Below, piece after piece: positions 43,852-54,267 of a stretch of 64,000 bases of DNA. The notes beneath the pieces were generated by a model. It ran no database searches and had not been told where the DNA came from. It saw nothing but the letters and a program-made list of their open reading frames with translations. Origin of the DNA: Aestuariimicrobium kwangyangense DSM 21549. GTDB lineage: Bacteria; Actinomycetota; Actinomycetes; Propionibacteriales; Propionibacteriaceae. Position 1 is the stretch's first letter; the number at the start of each line of letters is the position of its first letter. A program made the translations under genes and the position numbers. The stretch is from assembly GCF_000421525.1 (NCBI RefSeq), contig NZ_ATXE01000004.1, positions 186,001 to 250,000 of the forward strand, given 5' to 3'.

Positions 43852-44887
43852 GGAACAGTTTCACGACCTGCAACTGGCCGTCCTTGGGCGAGGTGTACTC
43901 CAGGTGCAGGGCGTACGATCCGGCCGCCAGGTCGGGACCCTGGATGGTGAACGGCGTGTAGCCACCCGCGGGTTTGCCGAAGGTCACCGCCTTCCATCCC
44001 GACGCGGAGGCACCCTTGGCGACGATCGACCACGACAGTCCGTCCGTGCCGGTCAGGGCCGTCGTCTTGACCTGACCGGTGATCGTCACCGGCGAGGTGA
44101 TCGCCTCTCCGTACTCGAAGGAGTCGACGATGACGTCGGTGAGCGGCTCGACCCCGGAGCGGGTGAAGTCGGTACTGGGGGCACCGATCAGCGGCAGGTT
44201 GGGTGAACCGTCCACCAGGATGCGCACCACCTTCTGTCCGTTGCGATCGCCGACGGCGGCGGTGGCGGTGTAGGTCACCTGGTTGATGCCCTGCAGCACC
44301 TGCGCCCTGGTCTGCATCGACCCGAAAGCTGTCTTCGACAGGTCGAGCGTGATCCGGTTGCCCGCCACCTGGGCCGAGTTCACCTGTCCACCCGACCATC
44401 GCGAGCTGTAGCTGGGATCGAGCGGTGCCACGTTGAGCACGGCGGCGACGGCGGTGGTCAGCCGGTCGGTCTGGGTCGGCAGGTCACGGAACTCGCGGGC
44501 CAGTGAGCCGTGGGAGTCGACGTAGTAGACGGCCACCTCGCGGTTGATGGTGGGGATGGACGGGGGGCCGGTGGGGGCCTGCGAGGTCATCGACGGCGAG
44601 GACGCGGGTGAGGTCGCGCTGGACGCGGCCGGGTTGGGCAGCAACCCCGGCGCCAGCAGCGGCAGCGCCACCCCGACCGCCACGGCGGCGACGGCCACGG
44701 CGGCCAGCCAGCGGAAGGTTCCCGAACGCGGGCGCTCGTCCTCGATGCGTGACTCCTCGGCGACCGCCCACAGGTCCGCGAAGCGGTCCGAGGGGCGCAC
44801 CCTGTCACCCTCGCGCCGCAGCACCTGGCGCAACAGTTGGGTGTACTCGTCCTCCGGCAAGTCGCCCAGAGGCATCGGTTCGTCCAT
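43841..44887 (-). CDS. GerMN and Gmad2 domain membrane protein, candidate anti-sigma factor
   Basis: A 348-residue protein. About 58 polar cytoplasmic residues (MDEPMPLGDLPEDEYTQLLR start) precede one membrane helix (near 58-80), then a Ser/Pro/Thr linker. Outside come a GerMN domain (about 118-235, VAVYYVDSHGSLAREFR and ITLDLSKTAFG) and an immunoglobulin-like Gmad2 domain (about 250-348). The start ATG overlaps the stop of the ECF sigma gene (TGATG). Such gene pairing, a short cytoplasmic part and one membrane pass suggest an anti-sigma factor; no ZAS zinc motif (HxxxCxxC) is visible, so this is inference. Confidence 0.75.
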   Translation of the reverse strand: MDEPMPLGDLPEDEYTQLLRQVLRREGDRVRPSDRFADLWAVAEESRIEDERPRSGTFRWLAAVAVAAVAVGVALPLLAPGLLPNPAASSATSPASSPSMTSQAPTGPPSIPTINREVAVYYVDSHGSLAREFRDLPTQTDRLTTAVAAVLNVAPLDPSYSSRWSGGQVNSAQVAGNRITLDLSKTAFGSMQTRAQVLQGINQVTYTATAAVGDRNGQKVVRILVDGSPNLPLIGAPSTDFTRSGVEPLTDVIVDSFEYGEAITSPVTITGQVKTTALTGTDGLSWSIVAKGASASGWKAVTFGKPAGGYTPFTIQGPDLAAGSYALHLEYTSPKDGQLQVVKLFLVR

Positions 44888-45456
44888 CACCGCCCCTCCC
44901 TCACGACCGGCGCCAGGGACTGGCGCAATGCCTGCATGCCGCGGTGGGCGTGTGACTTGACGGCGCCCTTCGAGATGCCGAGGGTCTCCGCGATCTCGGC
45001 CTCGCTGGCCTGGGAGTAGAAGCGAAGGATCAACACCTCTCGCTGGCGTTGGGGGAGCGTTCGCAGAGCCATCATCACCTCGTCATGGGTCTCGCCTCGG
45101 TCGAGGGCTGCCTCGGGGGTCTCGACCCCGGCCCGTGGGTCGGGACGATACCGGTTCACCACGGCCCGGTGGCGGTGCACCGACCGGCAGCGGTTGACCA
45201 CGGTCATCCGCAGGTAGGCGGCGGCGTGTTCCATCGAGTCGAACTGTTCCCGCCGGTGGTGCACCGCAACCAGGCCGTCCTGCACCACTTCCTCGGCCTG
45301 GTCGGACGAGCCGAGCAGCAACGAGGCCAGGCGCACCATGCCAGCCCAGTGGGCGGTGTAGAGGTCGCGCAGCCAGACCTCGCCGGTGGTGTCACGATCC
45401 ATCGGACGCCTCGTCCACACGGTGGTCGTCACCGGTCGTTCCAGCAGGATCGTCAC
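44887..45456 (-). CDS. SigE-family ECF RNA polymerase sigma factor
   Basis: A 189-residue ECF sigma factor. Region 2 covers about 28-95 (LYTAHWAGMVRLASLLLGSS, VVQDGLVAVHHR, AAYLRMTVVNRCRSVHRHR) and region 4 about 122-175 (LPQRQREVLILRFYSQASEA, GISKGAVKSHAHRGM). It fits the SigE-type actinobacterial group. The first 19 residues may be extension; an internal ATG lies at residue 19. It sits 85 nt after ccsB on the same strand and is coupled to the GerMN/Gmad2 gene. Confidence 0.9.
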   Translation of the reverse strand: MTILLERPVTTTVWTRRPMDRDTTGEVWLRDLYTAHWAGMVRLASLLLGSSDQAEEVVQDGLVAVHHRREQFDSMEHAAAYLRMTVVNRCRSVHRHRAVVNRYRPDPRAGVETPEAALDRGETHDEVMMALRTLPQRQREVLILRFYSQASEAEIAETLGISKGAVKSHAHRGMQALRQSLAPVVREGR

Positions 45457-45541
45457 ACCCCGGCAACGTCCGGGACACGGCTGCGGTTGTCATCGGGAGG
45501 AGTTTTCCAGTTGGGGGGTTCGTGCAACCGGTCGGTCGCGC

Positions 45542-46582
45542 TCAGATCCCCGCGTACGAGTGCAACCCGTTGATGAACAGGTTGACGCCGATGAAGTTGA
45601 ACCAGAACGAGGCCATGCCCACCAGGGCGATGATGGCCGCATTGCGGCCCTTCCACCCGGCAGTGGCCCGCGCGTGCAGGTAGCCGGCGTAGACCACCCA
45701 GGTGATCAGGGCCCAGGTCTCCTTGGGGTCCCACCCCCAGTACCGCCCCCAGGCGTACTCGGCCCAGATCGACCCGGCTGCGACGGTGAAGGTCCACACG
45801 GGGAAGCCGAACGCGTGCAGCCGGTAGGCGAGGGTGTCGAGCCTGTCGAGGGAGGGCACCCGGGCCAGGAAGCCGGTGAGCACCGGGTCGGTCCGCTGGC
45901 GACGACGGCTGCGGGTGAGCACCGCCGTGGTGCCACCGGTGGGCACTACCTCGGTGTGCGAGGCCGGGAGCGACGACCCCGGCTCGCCGCCCTCGTCGCT
46001 CACGACGGGTGCGGTGGGCGTCGCCCGGTTCACGGCCCGCGACTTGAGCAGGTAGACCAGGGAGGCCAGTCCGCCGACGTTGAAAGCGGCCGCGGAGATG
46101 CAGGCGGCGACGATGTGGATCACGAACCAGATGGAGTGCAGGGCGGGTACAAGCGGGGCCACGGCCACGTAGAAGACGGTGGCGGCAAGGCCCTGCCCGA
46201 TCGCCAGCAGCAGGGTGACGGGGCCGCCGAGCCACCGCAGCCCGAAACGCCACACCCCCACCAGGAAGGCCATCACCACGAAGGCCAGCGCCGAGATCAC
46301 GAACTCGTACATGTTGCCCCACGGCGCCCGACCGGCCGCCAGCCCGCGCGTGACGACCCCGAACAGGTGTGCGGCAGCCGCCAGCACCGTCAACGAGATA
46401 CCGAACCGCCCGGCCTGGTCACCGCGCAGGCGGGCCGGGTCGTGGTCGTCGGCCTGGTCGGCGTTCCCGGCAACGGGCACCCCCCGCAGGAAGGCCCACT
46501 CGGCCGCGTGGCAGAGGAAGGCGACCAGGTAGAGCACTGCGGAGGTGACGATCGCGAGCGCGGAGTAGTTGGTCAACGTCAT
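45542..46582 (-). CDS. ccsB: Cytochrome c biogenesis protein CcsB/ResC
   Basis: A 346-residue membrane protein of cytochrome c maturation system II, which together with ResB carries heme across the membrane and attaches it to apocytochromes. The heme-handling tryptophan motif WGWDPKETWALITW is near residue 280 with His residues on both sides. About eight membrane helices; a non-conserved cytoplasmic insertion of about 70 residues (near 165-235). The ATG overlaps the resB stop (ATGA). It is the last gene of the long heme/cytochrome block. Confidence 0.94.
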   Translation of the reverse strand: MTLTNYSALAIVTSAVLYLVAFLCHAAEWAFLRGVPVAGNADQADDHDPARLRGDQAGRFGISLTVLAAAAHLFGVVTRGLAAGRAPWGNMYEFVISALAFVVMAFLVGVWRFGLRWLGGPVTLLLAIGQGLAATVFYVAVAPLVPALHSIWFVIHIVAACISAAAFNVGGLASLVYLLKSRAVNRATPTAPVVSDEGGEPGSSLPASHTEVVPTGGTTAVLTRSRRRQRTDPVLTGFLARVPSLDRLDTLAYRLHAFGFPVWTFTVAAGSIWAEYAWGRYWGWDPKETWALITWVVYAGYLHARATAGWKGRNAAIIALVGMASFWFNFIGVNLFINGLHSYAGI

Positions 46583-48165
46583 GGCGTGGCCTCCTGATCG
46601 GTCGGGTTGTCGGGGTCGGCGCCGGTGGCGACCAACAGGTCGGCCACGTCGTCGGAGAGTCCCAGGCGGGAGTCGGCGCGGTCGAGACCAGCCGCCTCCA
46701 CCAGCAGTGTGCCCGTATCGGCTTCGCGGCGCAGCTTCACGAACAGTCGACGGGGTCGGACGAACAGGCTGAGGCAGATGCCGAACACCCCCAGGGCGAG
46801 CGATCCGAAGACCAAGGGCAGCCCCGGCGCGCGGGAGAACTGCATCTTCGTCCAGCGCTGGTAGCCGCGGAAGGTGATCGAACCCTGCTGGTCCGGCAGC
46901 TGGTAGGTGTCGCCGGGCTTGAGCCGCAGCCGGAGCAGGTCGTTGCCGTTCTTGATCTGGGTGAGGCCGGTGGTGTCGAGCACGTAGACGTTCTCGGGAC
47001 GACCCGTCTCCTGCTTCGGCTTGCCCGACCAGGCGTTGAGGAAGAGTTCGGGGTTCAGGGCGTCGGGGAACAGTGAGCGCGGGCCGGCGGCGTCGACCGT
47101 CGCGGTCGGCAGCAACCAGCCCTCGAAGGCGAGCCGCTCGGGCCGGGCGTCAGGGGCCTTGATGACTCCTGCCGACTTGAAGTTGCCATCCTGGGGCAGG
47201 AACACCACCGGGCCCGCGAACGCCAGGTTGCCCGAGCCGTCGCGCACCTCGACGTTGGCCGCATAGCCATGGCTGATCAGGTGGATCGTGGTGCCGTGCA
47301 CGTTCAGGGGGTGGTTCACCTCGATGGTGCGTCTGCTGCTCGAGGCGTCACCGCTGGCCGACTGCTCGGTGACGGTGACGTCGGCGCGGAACTCGCGGGC
47401 GGCCCCGGTCTGCACCGGTCCGGTCTCGAAGGTGGCGGTGAACCGGTTGAGCACCAGTGAGAAGGGGGGCAGGTGGTCGGTGTTCACGGCGGCCCCGGCG
47501 TGGAACTCGTCGTACTGGGTGATGTTGTTCGAGAAGCCTTGTCCCTCGACCACGATGGCCGATCCCTTCGATCCCCACAGGGTGTTCCAGGCGACGCCGA
47601 CCAGCACCACCACCAGGCTCACGTGGAAGAGCAGGTTGCCGAACTCGCGCAGGTAGCCGCGCTCGGCGCTCAGTCCGACGGTGCCGTCGGGCAGGTCGGT
47701 CCTGCGCGTGCGGAAACGCTTGCGGCGCAGCCACCCCTCGGCCGCGGCCACGACCTCGTCCGCCTCGACGCCGGTCAGCTCCCCGCGTCCCCACTCCGGC
47801 AGCCGGTCGAGTCGGCTGGGCAGCGCCGGAGGGGGGTTGCGCAGGGCGCGGGCGTAGACCATGACGCGCGGCAGGATGCAGCCGACGAGGCTGACGAACA
47901 GCAGCAGGTAGATGGCGGAGAACCACACCGAGGTGAACACGTCGTACATGCCCAGGAAGCGGTAGACCTTGTCGAGCCCCGGCTGGTCACGCGCGATCTG
48001 GGCGACGCGCGAGGGCGAGGTCGACGACTGCGGCACCAGCGATCCGGGGATCGCGGCGAAGGCCAGCAGGAACAGCAACACCAGGGCCGTGCGCATGCTG
48101 GTGAGTTGGGTCCACAGCCAGCGGGCCATGCCGACGAAGCCGATCTCGGGTGCTTGGTCACTCAT
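46579..48165 (-). CDS. resB: Cytochrome c biogenesis protein ResB
   Basis: ResB (528 residues) is the partner of CcsB in system II. Three membrane helices near the N-terminus (RTALVLLFLLAFAAIPGSLVP first), a large extracytoplasmic domain from about 210 to 440, and a last helix (PGLPLVFGSLALGVFGICLS) before a cytoplasmic tail. The ATG at 48165 overlaps the ccdA stop by one base; the frame upstream is open but runs over ccdA. Confidence 0.93.
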   Translation of the reverse strand: MSDQAPEIGFVGMARWLWTQLTSMRTALVLLFLLAFAAIPGSLVPQSSTSPSRVAQIARDQPGLDKVYRFLGMYDVFTSVWFSAIYLLLFVSLVGCILPRVMVYARALRNPPPALPSRLDRLPEWGRGELTGVEADEVVAAAEGWLRRKRFRTRRTDLPDGTVGLSAERGYLREFGNLLFHVSLVVVLVGVAWNTLWGSKGSAIVVEGQGFSNNITQYDEFHAGAAVNTDHLPPFSLVLNRFTATFETGPVQTGAAREFRADVTVTEQSASGDASSSRRTIEVNHPLNVHGTTIHLISHGYAANVEVRDGSGNLAFAGPVVFLPQDGNFKSAGVIKAPDARPERLAFEGWLLPTATVDAAGPRSLFPDALNPELFLNAWSGKPKQETGRPENVYVLDTTGLTQIKNGNDLLRLRLKPGDTYQLPDQQGSITFRGYQRWTKMQFSRAPGLPLVFGSLALGVFGICLSLFVRPRRLFVKLRREADTGTLLVEAAGLDRADSRLGLSDDVADLLVATGADPDNPTDQEATP

Positions 48166-48941
48166 CAGATCGGTGTCCCCCAGTTGACGACGACCTGCCG
48201 TAGTTCGGCCATGGCTCGGTCCCACACCCCACTCATCAGGGCGATCCCGACCAGCACCATCAGCGCTGCTCCCACGACTTGGAAGACCCGTTGGTGCCGC
48301 TGGACGAAACCGACGAGCCGGCCGAAGGAGCCGAAGGCCACGGCGGCCAGCAGGAACGGGATGCCCAGCCCCAGTGCGTAGACGAAGGCGAGCAGGGCAC
48401 CGCGTCCGGCGGAGCCCTCGGTGAAGGCCAGGGAGAGCACCACCGACAGCGCCGGGCCGATGCAGGGTGTCCACCCGATCGCGAAGACCAGTCCCAGCAC
48501 GGGGGCCATCGCGACCCCCACCTTGGGGGCGCGGCTCAGTTTGATCGTGCCCTGCCCGATCGGCAGCCAGCCGGCGAACAACAGACCCAACCCGATGATC
48601 ACGACCCCGGCGATGACCGAGATCAGGCGCTGGTGCACCAACAGGGTTCCGCCGAGGCCGCCGACGGTCGCCCCGGTGAGCGTGAAGACGACCGCGAAGC
48701 CGAGCACGAACAGGGCGGTGCCCGCCACCATCCGGCCGCGGGGGGTTCGTCCGGCCGAGATCTCACTGACGCCCAGACCGGTGGCGTACGACAGGTAGCC
48801 CGGCAAAAGGGGCAGGCAGCACGGCGAGAAGAAGCTGACCAACCCGGCCAGCAGGGCGACGGGCAGGGCGAGCAGCAGCCCACCCTGGATGGAACTCTCG
48901 ATCCACCCCTGCAGGGGAACGAGCACCTGGAGCGGCGTCAC
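48165..48941 (-). CDS. ccdA: Cytochrome c biogenesis protein CcdA
   Basis: A 258-residue DsbD-type thiol transporter that carries reducing power from cytoplasmic thioredoxin to the outside. Six helices; the redox Cys lie in FFSPCCLPLLPGYLSYATG (helix 1) and IGWTPCIGPALS (helix 4). It supplies electrons to the TlpA/ResA protein encoded just upstream, for apocytochrome reduction. The GTG at 48941 overlaps the tlpA stop (GTGA). Confidence 0.95.
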   Translation of the reverse strand: MTPLQVLVPLQGWIESSIQGGLLLALPVALLAGLVSFFSPCCLPLLPGYLSYATGLGVSEISAGRTPRGRMVAGTALFVLGFAVVFTLTGATVGGLGGTLLVHQRLISVIAGVVIIGLGLLFAGWLPIGQGTIKLSRAPKVGVAMAPVLGLVFAIGWTPCIGPALSVVLSLAFTEGSAGRGALLAFVYALGLGIPFLLAAVAFGSFGRLVGFVQRHQRVFQVVGAALMVLVGIALMSGVWDRAMAELRQVVVNWGTPI

Positions 48942-49549
48942 TTGCCCGCCACCAGGTCACCGATGGCCGTCACCAGGGTCGAGGTGGACACCTGACCGAG
49001 CACTCGTCCGGCAATTCCGCCGCTGGGGTCGACGAGCAGGGTCGAGGGGATGGCCTTGGGTGGCAGATCGGTCAGCTTCATCAACAGCGCACCGTCGGGG
49101 TCGTAGAAGCTGGGCCACGTGAGCCCGAACGAACGGACGAAGCTCTGCGCGGGCGCCCGGTCGAGGTCGCGGGTGTTGATGCCGATGAAGTCGGCGACGT
49201 CGGCGGTCTTCCTGGCCGCTTCGAGCAGGTGACCGGCCTCGGCCCGGCAGGGCGAGCACCACGACCCCCACACGTTGATCACCATTACCCGACCCTTGCG
49301 GCCCTGTGTGGTGAGCGCCAACTGGTCGAGGTCGTGCCCCGACAGCACGGGCAACTGCTTGCGTTGGCCCACCGCCACCCGGGTGAAGCTGCCGTCGCCC
49401 TGCGCGAAGCCGGTGTCGGAGCTCGCCGACGGATTCGAGGAGCACGCCACCAGGCCGAGCGAGGAGGCAGCGGCCAGACCGCTCAGCAGACCTCGACGCG
49501 ACAGGGAGCGCGCGGCACCGGGCCGGGGCGCCCGGAGTGGTTCGACCAT
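48938..49549 (-). CDS. TlpA/ResA-type thiol-disulfide lipoprotein
   Basis: A 203-residue exported thioredoxin-like protein. The N-terminus SLSRRGLLSGLAAASSLGL carries a twin-arginine pair and a lipobox ending in LVAC (Cys near 36), so it is probably a Tat-exported lipoprotein. The active site WGSWCSPCRAEAGHL (CxxC) is near residue 90 and the cis-Pro IPSTLLVDP near 165. Likely reduces the CxxCH motif of apocytochrome c, fed by CcdA. ATG at 49549, 2 nt after the phosphatase stop. Confidence 0.92.
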   Translation of the reverse strand: MVEPLRAPRPGAARSLSRRGLLSGLAAASSLGLVACSSNPSASSDTGFAQGDGSFTRVAVGQRKQLPVLSGHDLDQLALTTQGRKGRVMVINVWGSWCSPCRAEAGHLLEAARKTADVADFIGINTRDLDRAPAQSFVRSFGLTWPSFYDPDGALLMKLTDLPPKAIPSTLLVDPSGGIAGRVLGQVSTSTLVTAIGDLVAGK

Positions 49550-49551
49550 GG

Positions 49552-50223
49552 TCACGATCCCGAGCTGAAGCTCTTGCCGCGGTCCTTGGCCTTGACCAGG
49601 TCGCCCGCGGGCTCGGTGTACGAGACCCGGACGACGCGCCCCTCGCGCAGGTGCAGCGTGGTCACCGAGGCGACATTGCACTGGCGCTTGCGGGGGTCGT
49701 GCACCAGGCGGCGACCCTCGGCGTCGAGTCGTGCGATCCAGATCGGCAACTGGTGGCTGACCACGACCGCCTGTCCCGCCTCGCCGGCCGCGACCGCGGC
49801 CTCGGCCACCGCCTCGACCATGCGGTCGCGCACGTGGGTGAAGGGTTCACCCCAGCTGGGACGCAGTGGGTTGCGCAGCTTCCACCAGTTGGCGGGCTTG
49901 CGCAGTGCCTGGTTGCCAGCGCCGAAGACCTGCCCCTCGAAGTCGTTGACGGCCTCGATGACACCGGGCTCCGCGACCACCTCGAGTTCGGGGTGGGCAG
50001 CCGCGATCGGGGCGATCGTCTCGCGGGCACGCTCCAGCGGTGAACAGCGCAGCGCGGTCAGGGGGACGTCGGCGAACCACTCCCCGAGCCGGTCGGCCAT
50101 GGCTCGTCCATTGTCGGAGAGGTGGAAATCGGGCAGGCGCCCGTACAACACACCGGTCGGGTTGAACACCTCGCCGTGGCGCACCAGGTGCACCAGTGTG
50201 TCCGTGGGCGGAGCCACCTTCAC
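49552..50223 (-). CDS. Histidine phosphatase family protein
   Basis: A 223-residue phosphoglycerate-mutase-like phosphatase. The catalytic His is in [14 protein letters not shown] near residue 15, the second conserved Arg in [12 protein letters not shown], and the second His in [10 protein letters not shown] near 158. Substrate unknown. A similar gene commonly stands between hemL and the cytochrome biogenesis genes in actinobacteria (from memory). The ATG overlaps the hemL stop. Confidence 0.9.
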   Translation of the reverse strand: MKVAPPTDTLVHLVRHGEVFNPTGVLYGRLPDFHLSDNGRAMADRLGEWFADVPLTALRCSPLERARETIAPIAAAHPELEVVAEPGVIEAVNDFEGQVFGAGNQALRKPANWWKLRNPLRPSWGEPFTHVRDRMVEAVAEAAVAAGEAGQAVVVSHQLPIWIARLDAEGRRLVHDPRKRQCNVASVTTLHLREGRVVRVSYTEPAGDLVKAKDRGKSFSSGS

Positions 50224-51596
50224 TGCTGTCGCCGTCCCTTCTGGTCGATGGCGTGCCGGGCTGCGGCTGCGGCCGCCGGCAGTGCCCCCACGATACGTGC
50301 CACCGCCGAATCGTCATGAGCAGCGCTCAGGAACCAGCACTCGTAGCCGCTGGGGGGCAGGTAGACCCCTTGGTCGAGCATGGAATGGAAGAACGCGGCG
50401 AAGGCCTCGGACGACTGTTCGCCGGCCTGGACGTGGTTGGTGACGGGCCGCTCGGTGCCCACCTCACCGTCGAACAGGAAGACCGAGAACATCGACCCGG
50501 CCGAGTTGATGGTGTGCTGCACCCCCGCCGCGGTCAGGGCCTGTGAGGCTGCGGCACGCAGGGTGTCGGCGGTGCGGTCGAGGTGCTGGTAGACCTCGTC
50601 GGTGGCCAGCCGCAGGGTGGTCGCACCGGCGGCGCAGGCCACTGGGTTGCCCGACAGGGTGCCCGCCTGGTAGACGCCACCGACCGGGGAGAGGTGGGCC
50701 ATCACGTCGGCTCGGCCCCCGAACGCAGCGGCCGGGAATCCGCCACCCATCACCTTGCCGAAGGTCATCAGGTCGGGCACCACGTGGTCGAGGCCGTACT
50801 GGCCCTGGCTGCTCACCCGGAAGCCGGTCATCACCTCGTCGGAGATGAACAGCGCACCGTTGGCGCGGGCGACCCGGGCGAGGAAGGCGTTGAAGGGCTC
50901 CGGGCTGCCATCGGGTCCGGGAGCGGTCGACGGGGGCAGGCAGCCGGTGTTGCCGGGAGCCGCCTCGGTGATCACGGCGGCGACCTGGCCCGGGTGGGCC
51001 GCGAACGCTGCCTCGACCCCGGCGCGGTCGTTGTAGGTGACCACGATGGTGTCGTGGGTCGTGGCCTCGGTGACCCCGGGGGACGAGGGCACGGTCTGGT
51101 CGCCGGCCTCTCGCAGGGTCAGCAGACCCGAACCCGCCTGCACCAGCAGGGAGTCGACGTGACCGTGGTAGCAGCCGGCGAACTTGATGATCTTGGCCCG
51201 GCCGGTCACGCCCCGGGCGAGCCGGAGCACGCTCATGGTGGCCTCGGTGCCCGAGTTCACCAGGCGCACCTGTTCGACGGGGGTGCGTTCGACGATCAGT
51301 TCGGCCAACTCCACCTCCGCCCGGGTGGGGGCGCCGAAGCTCGTGCCGTGCGCGGCGGCCCGTCCGACGGCGGCCAACACCTCGGGGTGGGCGTGGCCGA
51401 GCAGCATCGGCCCCCAGGAGCAGACGAGGTCGACGAGGCGGTTGCCGTCCTCATCGGTGACGTAGGCACCCTTCGCGGAGGCCATGAAGCGCGGGGTGCC
51501 ACCGACGGAGCGGAAGGCCCGCACGGGCGAGTTCACCCCGCCCGGGATGACACGCTGGGCACGGGCGAAGAGTTCGGCCGAGGTGGAGTCGATCAT
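50220..51596 (-). CDS. hemL: Glutamate-1-semialdehyde 2,1-aminomutase
   Basis: HemL (458 residues) makes 5-aminolevulinate from glutamate-1-semialdehyde with PLP. Family blocks: [13 protein letters not shown] at the start, [45 protein letters not shown] and the PLP lysine in [17 protein letters not shown] near residue 265. The ATG at 51596 is chosen; the longer frame overlaps hemB. It follows hemB by 17 nt. Confidence 0.97.
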   Translation of the reverse strand: MIDSTSAELFARAQRVIPGGVNSPVRAFRSVGGTPRFMASAKGAYVTDEDGNRLVDLVCSWGPMLLGHAHPEVLAAVGRAAAHGTSFGAPTRAEVELAELIVERTPVEQVRLVNSGTEATMSVLRLARGVTGRAKIIKFAGCYHGHVDSLLVQAGSGLLTLREAGDQTVPSSPGVTEATTHDTIVVTYNDRAGVEAAFAAHPGQVAAVITEAAPGNTGCLPPSTAPGPDGSPEPFNAFLARVARANGALFISDEVMTGFRVSSQGQYGLDHVVPDLMTFGKVMGGGFPAAAFGGRADVMAHLSPVGGVYQAGTLSGNPVACAAGATTLRLATDEVYQHLDRTADTLRAAASQALTAAGVQHTINSAGSMFSVFLFDGEVGTERPVTNHVQAGEQSSEAFAAFFHSMLDQGVYLPPSGYECWFLSAAHDDSAVARIVGALPAAAAAARHAIDQKGRRQQ

Positions 51597-51613
51597 GGTG
51601 GTGTCCCTTCGGG

Positions 51614-52639
<1,026 letters not shown>

Positions 52640-52682
52640 AGGAGGACGGCCAATCGGTGGGGTGCGGTCGGGCGGAAGGGGG

Positions 52683-54263
52683 TCAGGAATTCTCCTGGAG
52701 CCTCCGCAGGGCCGCGGGTTGACGCCCGCGGCGGGGCTTCAGGGAGGGTCGGACGTTGGGCTTGCCCTTGGCAGCCAGTTGGTCACGGCGCTCCTCGGCG
52801 AACCGGGCCAGCGCGTCGGCCAACTCGATGGCACTGGGGTGCTCGGCCTGCACGTCCACCCGCAGTCCGTGCTCGCGACAGGTGGCGGCGGTCTGCGGGC
52901 CGATGACGGCGATCACGCTGGCATTGTGCGGCTTGCCGGCGATGCCGACCAAATTGCGGACGGTCGATGACGAGGTGAAGACCACGGCGTCGAACTGTCC
53001 CGTCTTGATCATCTCGCGGGTGTCCAGCGGCGGCGGGGCGGCCCGCACGGTGCGGTAGGCGACCACGTCCTCGACCTCCCAGCCCAGGTCGACCAGACCG
53101 TGGGCGAGGGCGTCGGTGGCGATGTCGGCCTTGGGCACCAGCACCCGGTTGATCGGGTCGAAGAGTTCGTCGAACGCGGGGAACTCCGCAGCGAGCCCGG
53201 CGGCTGACTGGTCCTCGACGGGCAGCAGGTCGGCCTTGAGCCCCCACTGGAGCAGCGCCTCGGCCGTGGCGGGACCCACGGCGGCCAACCGCAGCCCGGA
53301 GAAGACACGGGCGTCCAGTCCCCACGAGATGACCTTCTCGCGCAGGGCTCGGACGGCGTTGGCCGAGGTGAACGCGATCCACTGGTAGCGGCCCTCGACG
53401 ATGCCCTGCACCGCCTTGTCCATCTGCTGGGGGGTGCGCGGCGGTTCGACGGCGATGGTGGGAACCAGGTGGGTGTCGGCGCCGTAGGTGGCCAGCCGAC
53501 GTACCAGCGGGCCGGCCTGGTCCTGGGTGCGGGGAACGAGCACCTTCCAGCCGAACAAGGGCTTCGACTCGAACCAGTCGAGTTGGGCACGTTCCTGGCC
53601 GCCGGCCGATCGTCCGATCACCACCACCACGGTGGTGTCGTCGGCGACGGCGAGCGCCGTCACGGTGGCGGCGATGCTGCCCACCGTCGTGCCCCGGCTG
53701 GTCTGCGAGGTGGATCCTGCCCGCACGGTGACGAGGGCTGGCTCGTCGGCGCTGGGCCTGGAGGCGAGGGCGATGCGCTCCACCTCGGGCATGTGGGAGG
53801 CGGCACCGATCACCACGAGGGTTCCCTCGGGGGCCCAGTGGGAGTCCTCGTCGACCTGGTCGTGCAGCGTGATCAGCTGGACCTGGGCATCGGAGAGCGA
53901 GACACCGGCGAACTCCGCCATCGCTGTCTTGCGGGGGATCCCGGGGATGACGTCGATGTCGTAGCCGGCCTTGGTGCACTCGCGGGCCAGCGCGGTGGCC
54001 CGGGCGTCCATCAGGGGGTCCCCGTCGACCATCACGGCCACCAAGCCGTCGTCCACCACGTGGTCGAGCAGGGTTGATCCCTCGGCCATCAGGGTGACGG
54101 AGGCGTCCCCGAGATCGAGGTCGCGCAGCAGTTCACGCTGTTCCTCGTGGGCGAGGAGCACCGTGTCGGCTCGCTGCAACACCTCCACGGCAGCCAGCGT
54201 CAGCAACGCGGGCACCCCGGGCCCGGCGCCGACGAAGGCGATTCGTCCGCGATGCATGCCCAT
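52683..54263 (-). CDS. hemD: Uroporphyrinogen-III synthase fused to a SUMT-like methylase domain
   Basis: A 526-residue fusion. Residues 1 to about 245 are a tetrapyrrole methylase (SUMT/CobA-like) domain; residues 255-500 are HemD, closing hydroxymethylbilane to uroporphyrinogen III. HemD features: GWKVLVPRTQDQAGPLVRRL, YQWIAFTSANAVRALRE, AVGPATAEAL and VVFTSSSTVRNLVG. In the methylase half the GPGDP motif reads GPGVP and GGDPFxFGRG reads DGDPLMDARA, so methylation may be lost. The ATG at 54263 (MGMHRG) has GGAGG 7 nt upstream. The C-terminus is a basic tail (PRRGRQPAALRRLQ). Confidence 0.92.
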   Translation of the reverse strand: MGMHRGRIAFVGAGPGVPALLTLAAVEVLQRADTVLLAHEEQRELLRDLDLGDASVTLMAEGSTLLDHVVDDGLVAVMVDGDPLMDARATALARECTKAGYDIDVIPGIPRKTAMAEFAGVSLSDAQVQLITLHDQVDEDSHWAPEGTLVVIGAASHMPEVERIALASRPSADEPALVTVRAGSTSQTSRGTTVGSIAATVTALAVADDTTVVVVIGRSAGGQERAQLDWFESKPLFGWKVLVPRTQDQAGPLVRRLATYGADTHLVPTIAVEPPRTPQQMDKAVQGIVEGRYQWIAFTSANAVRALREKVISWGLDARVFSGLRLAAVGPATAEALLQWGLKADLLPVEDQSAAGLAAEFPAFDELFDPINRVLVPKADIATDALAHGLVDLGWEVEDVVAYRTVRAAPPPLDTREMIKTGQFDAVVFTSSSTVRNLVGIAGKPHNASVIAVIGPQTAATCREHGLRVDVQAEHPSAIELADALARFAEERRDQLAAKGKPNVRPSLKPRRGRQPAALRRLQENS

Positions 54264-54267
54264 CACC

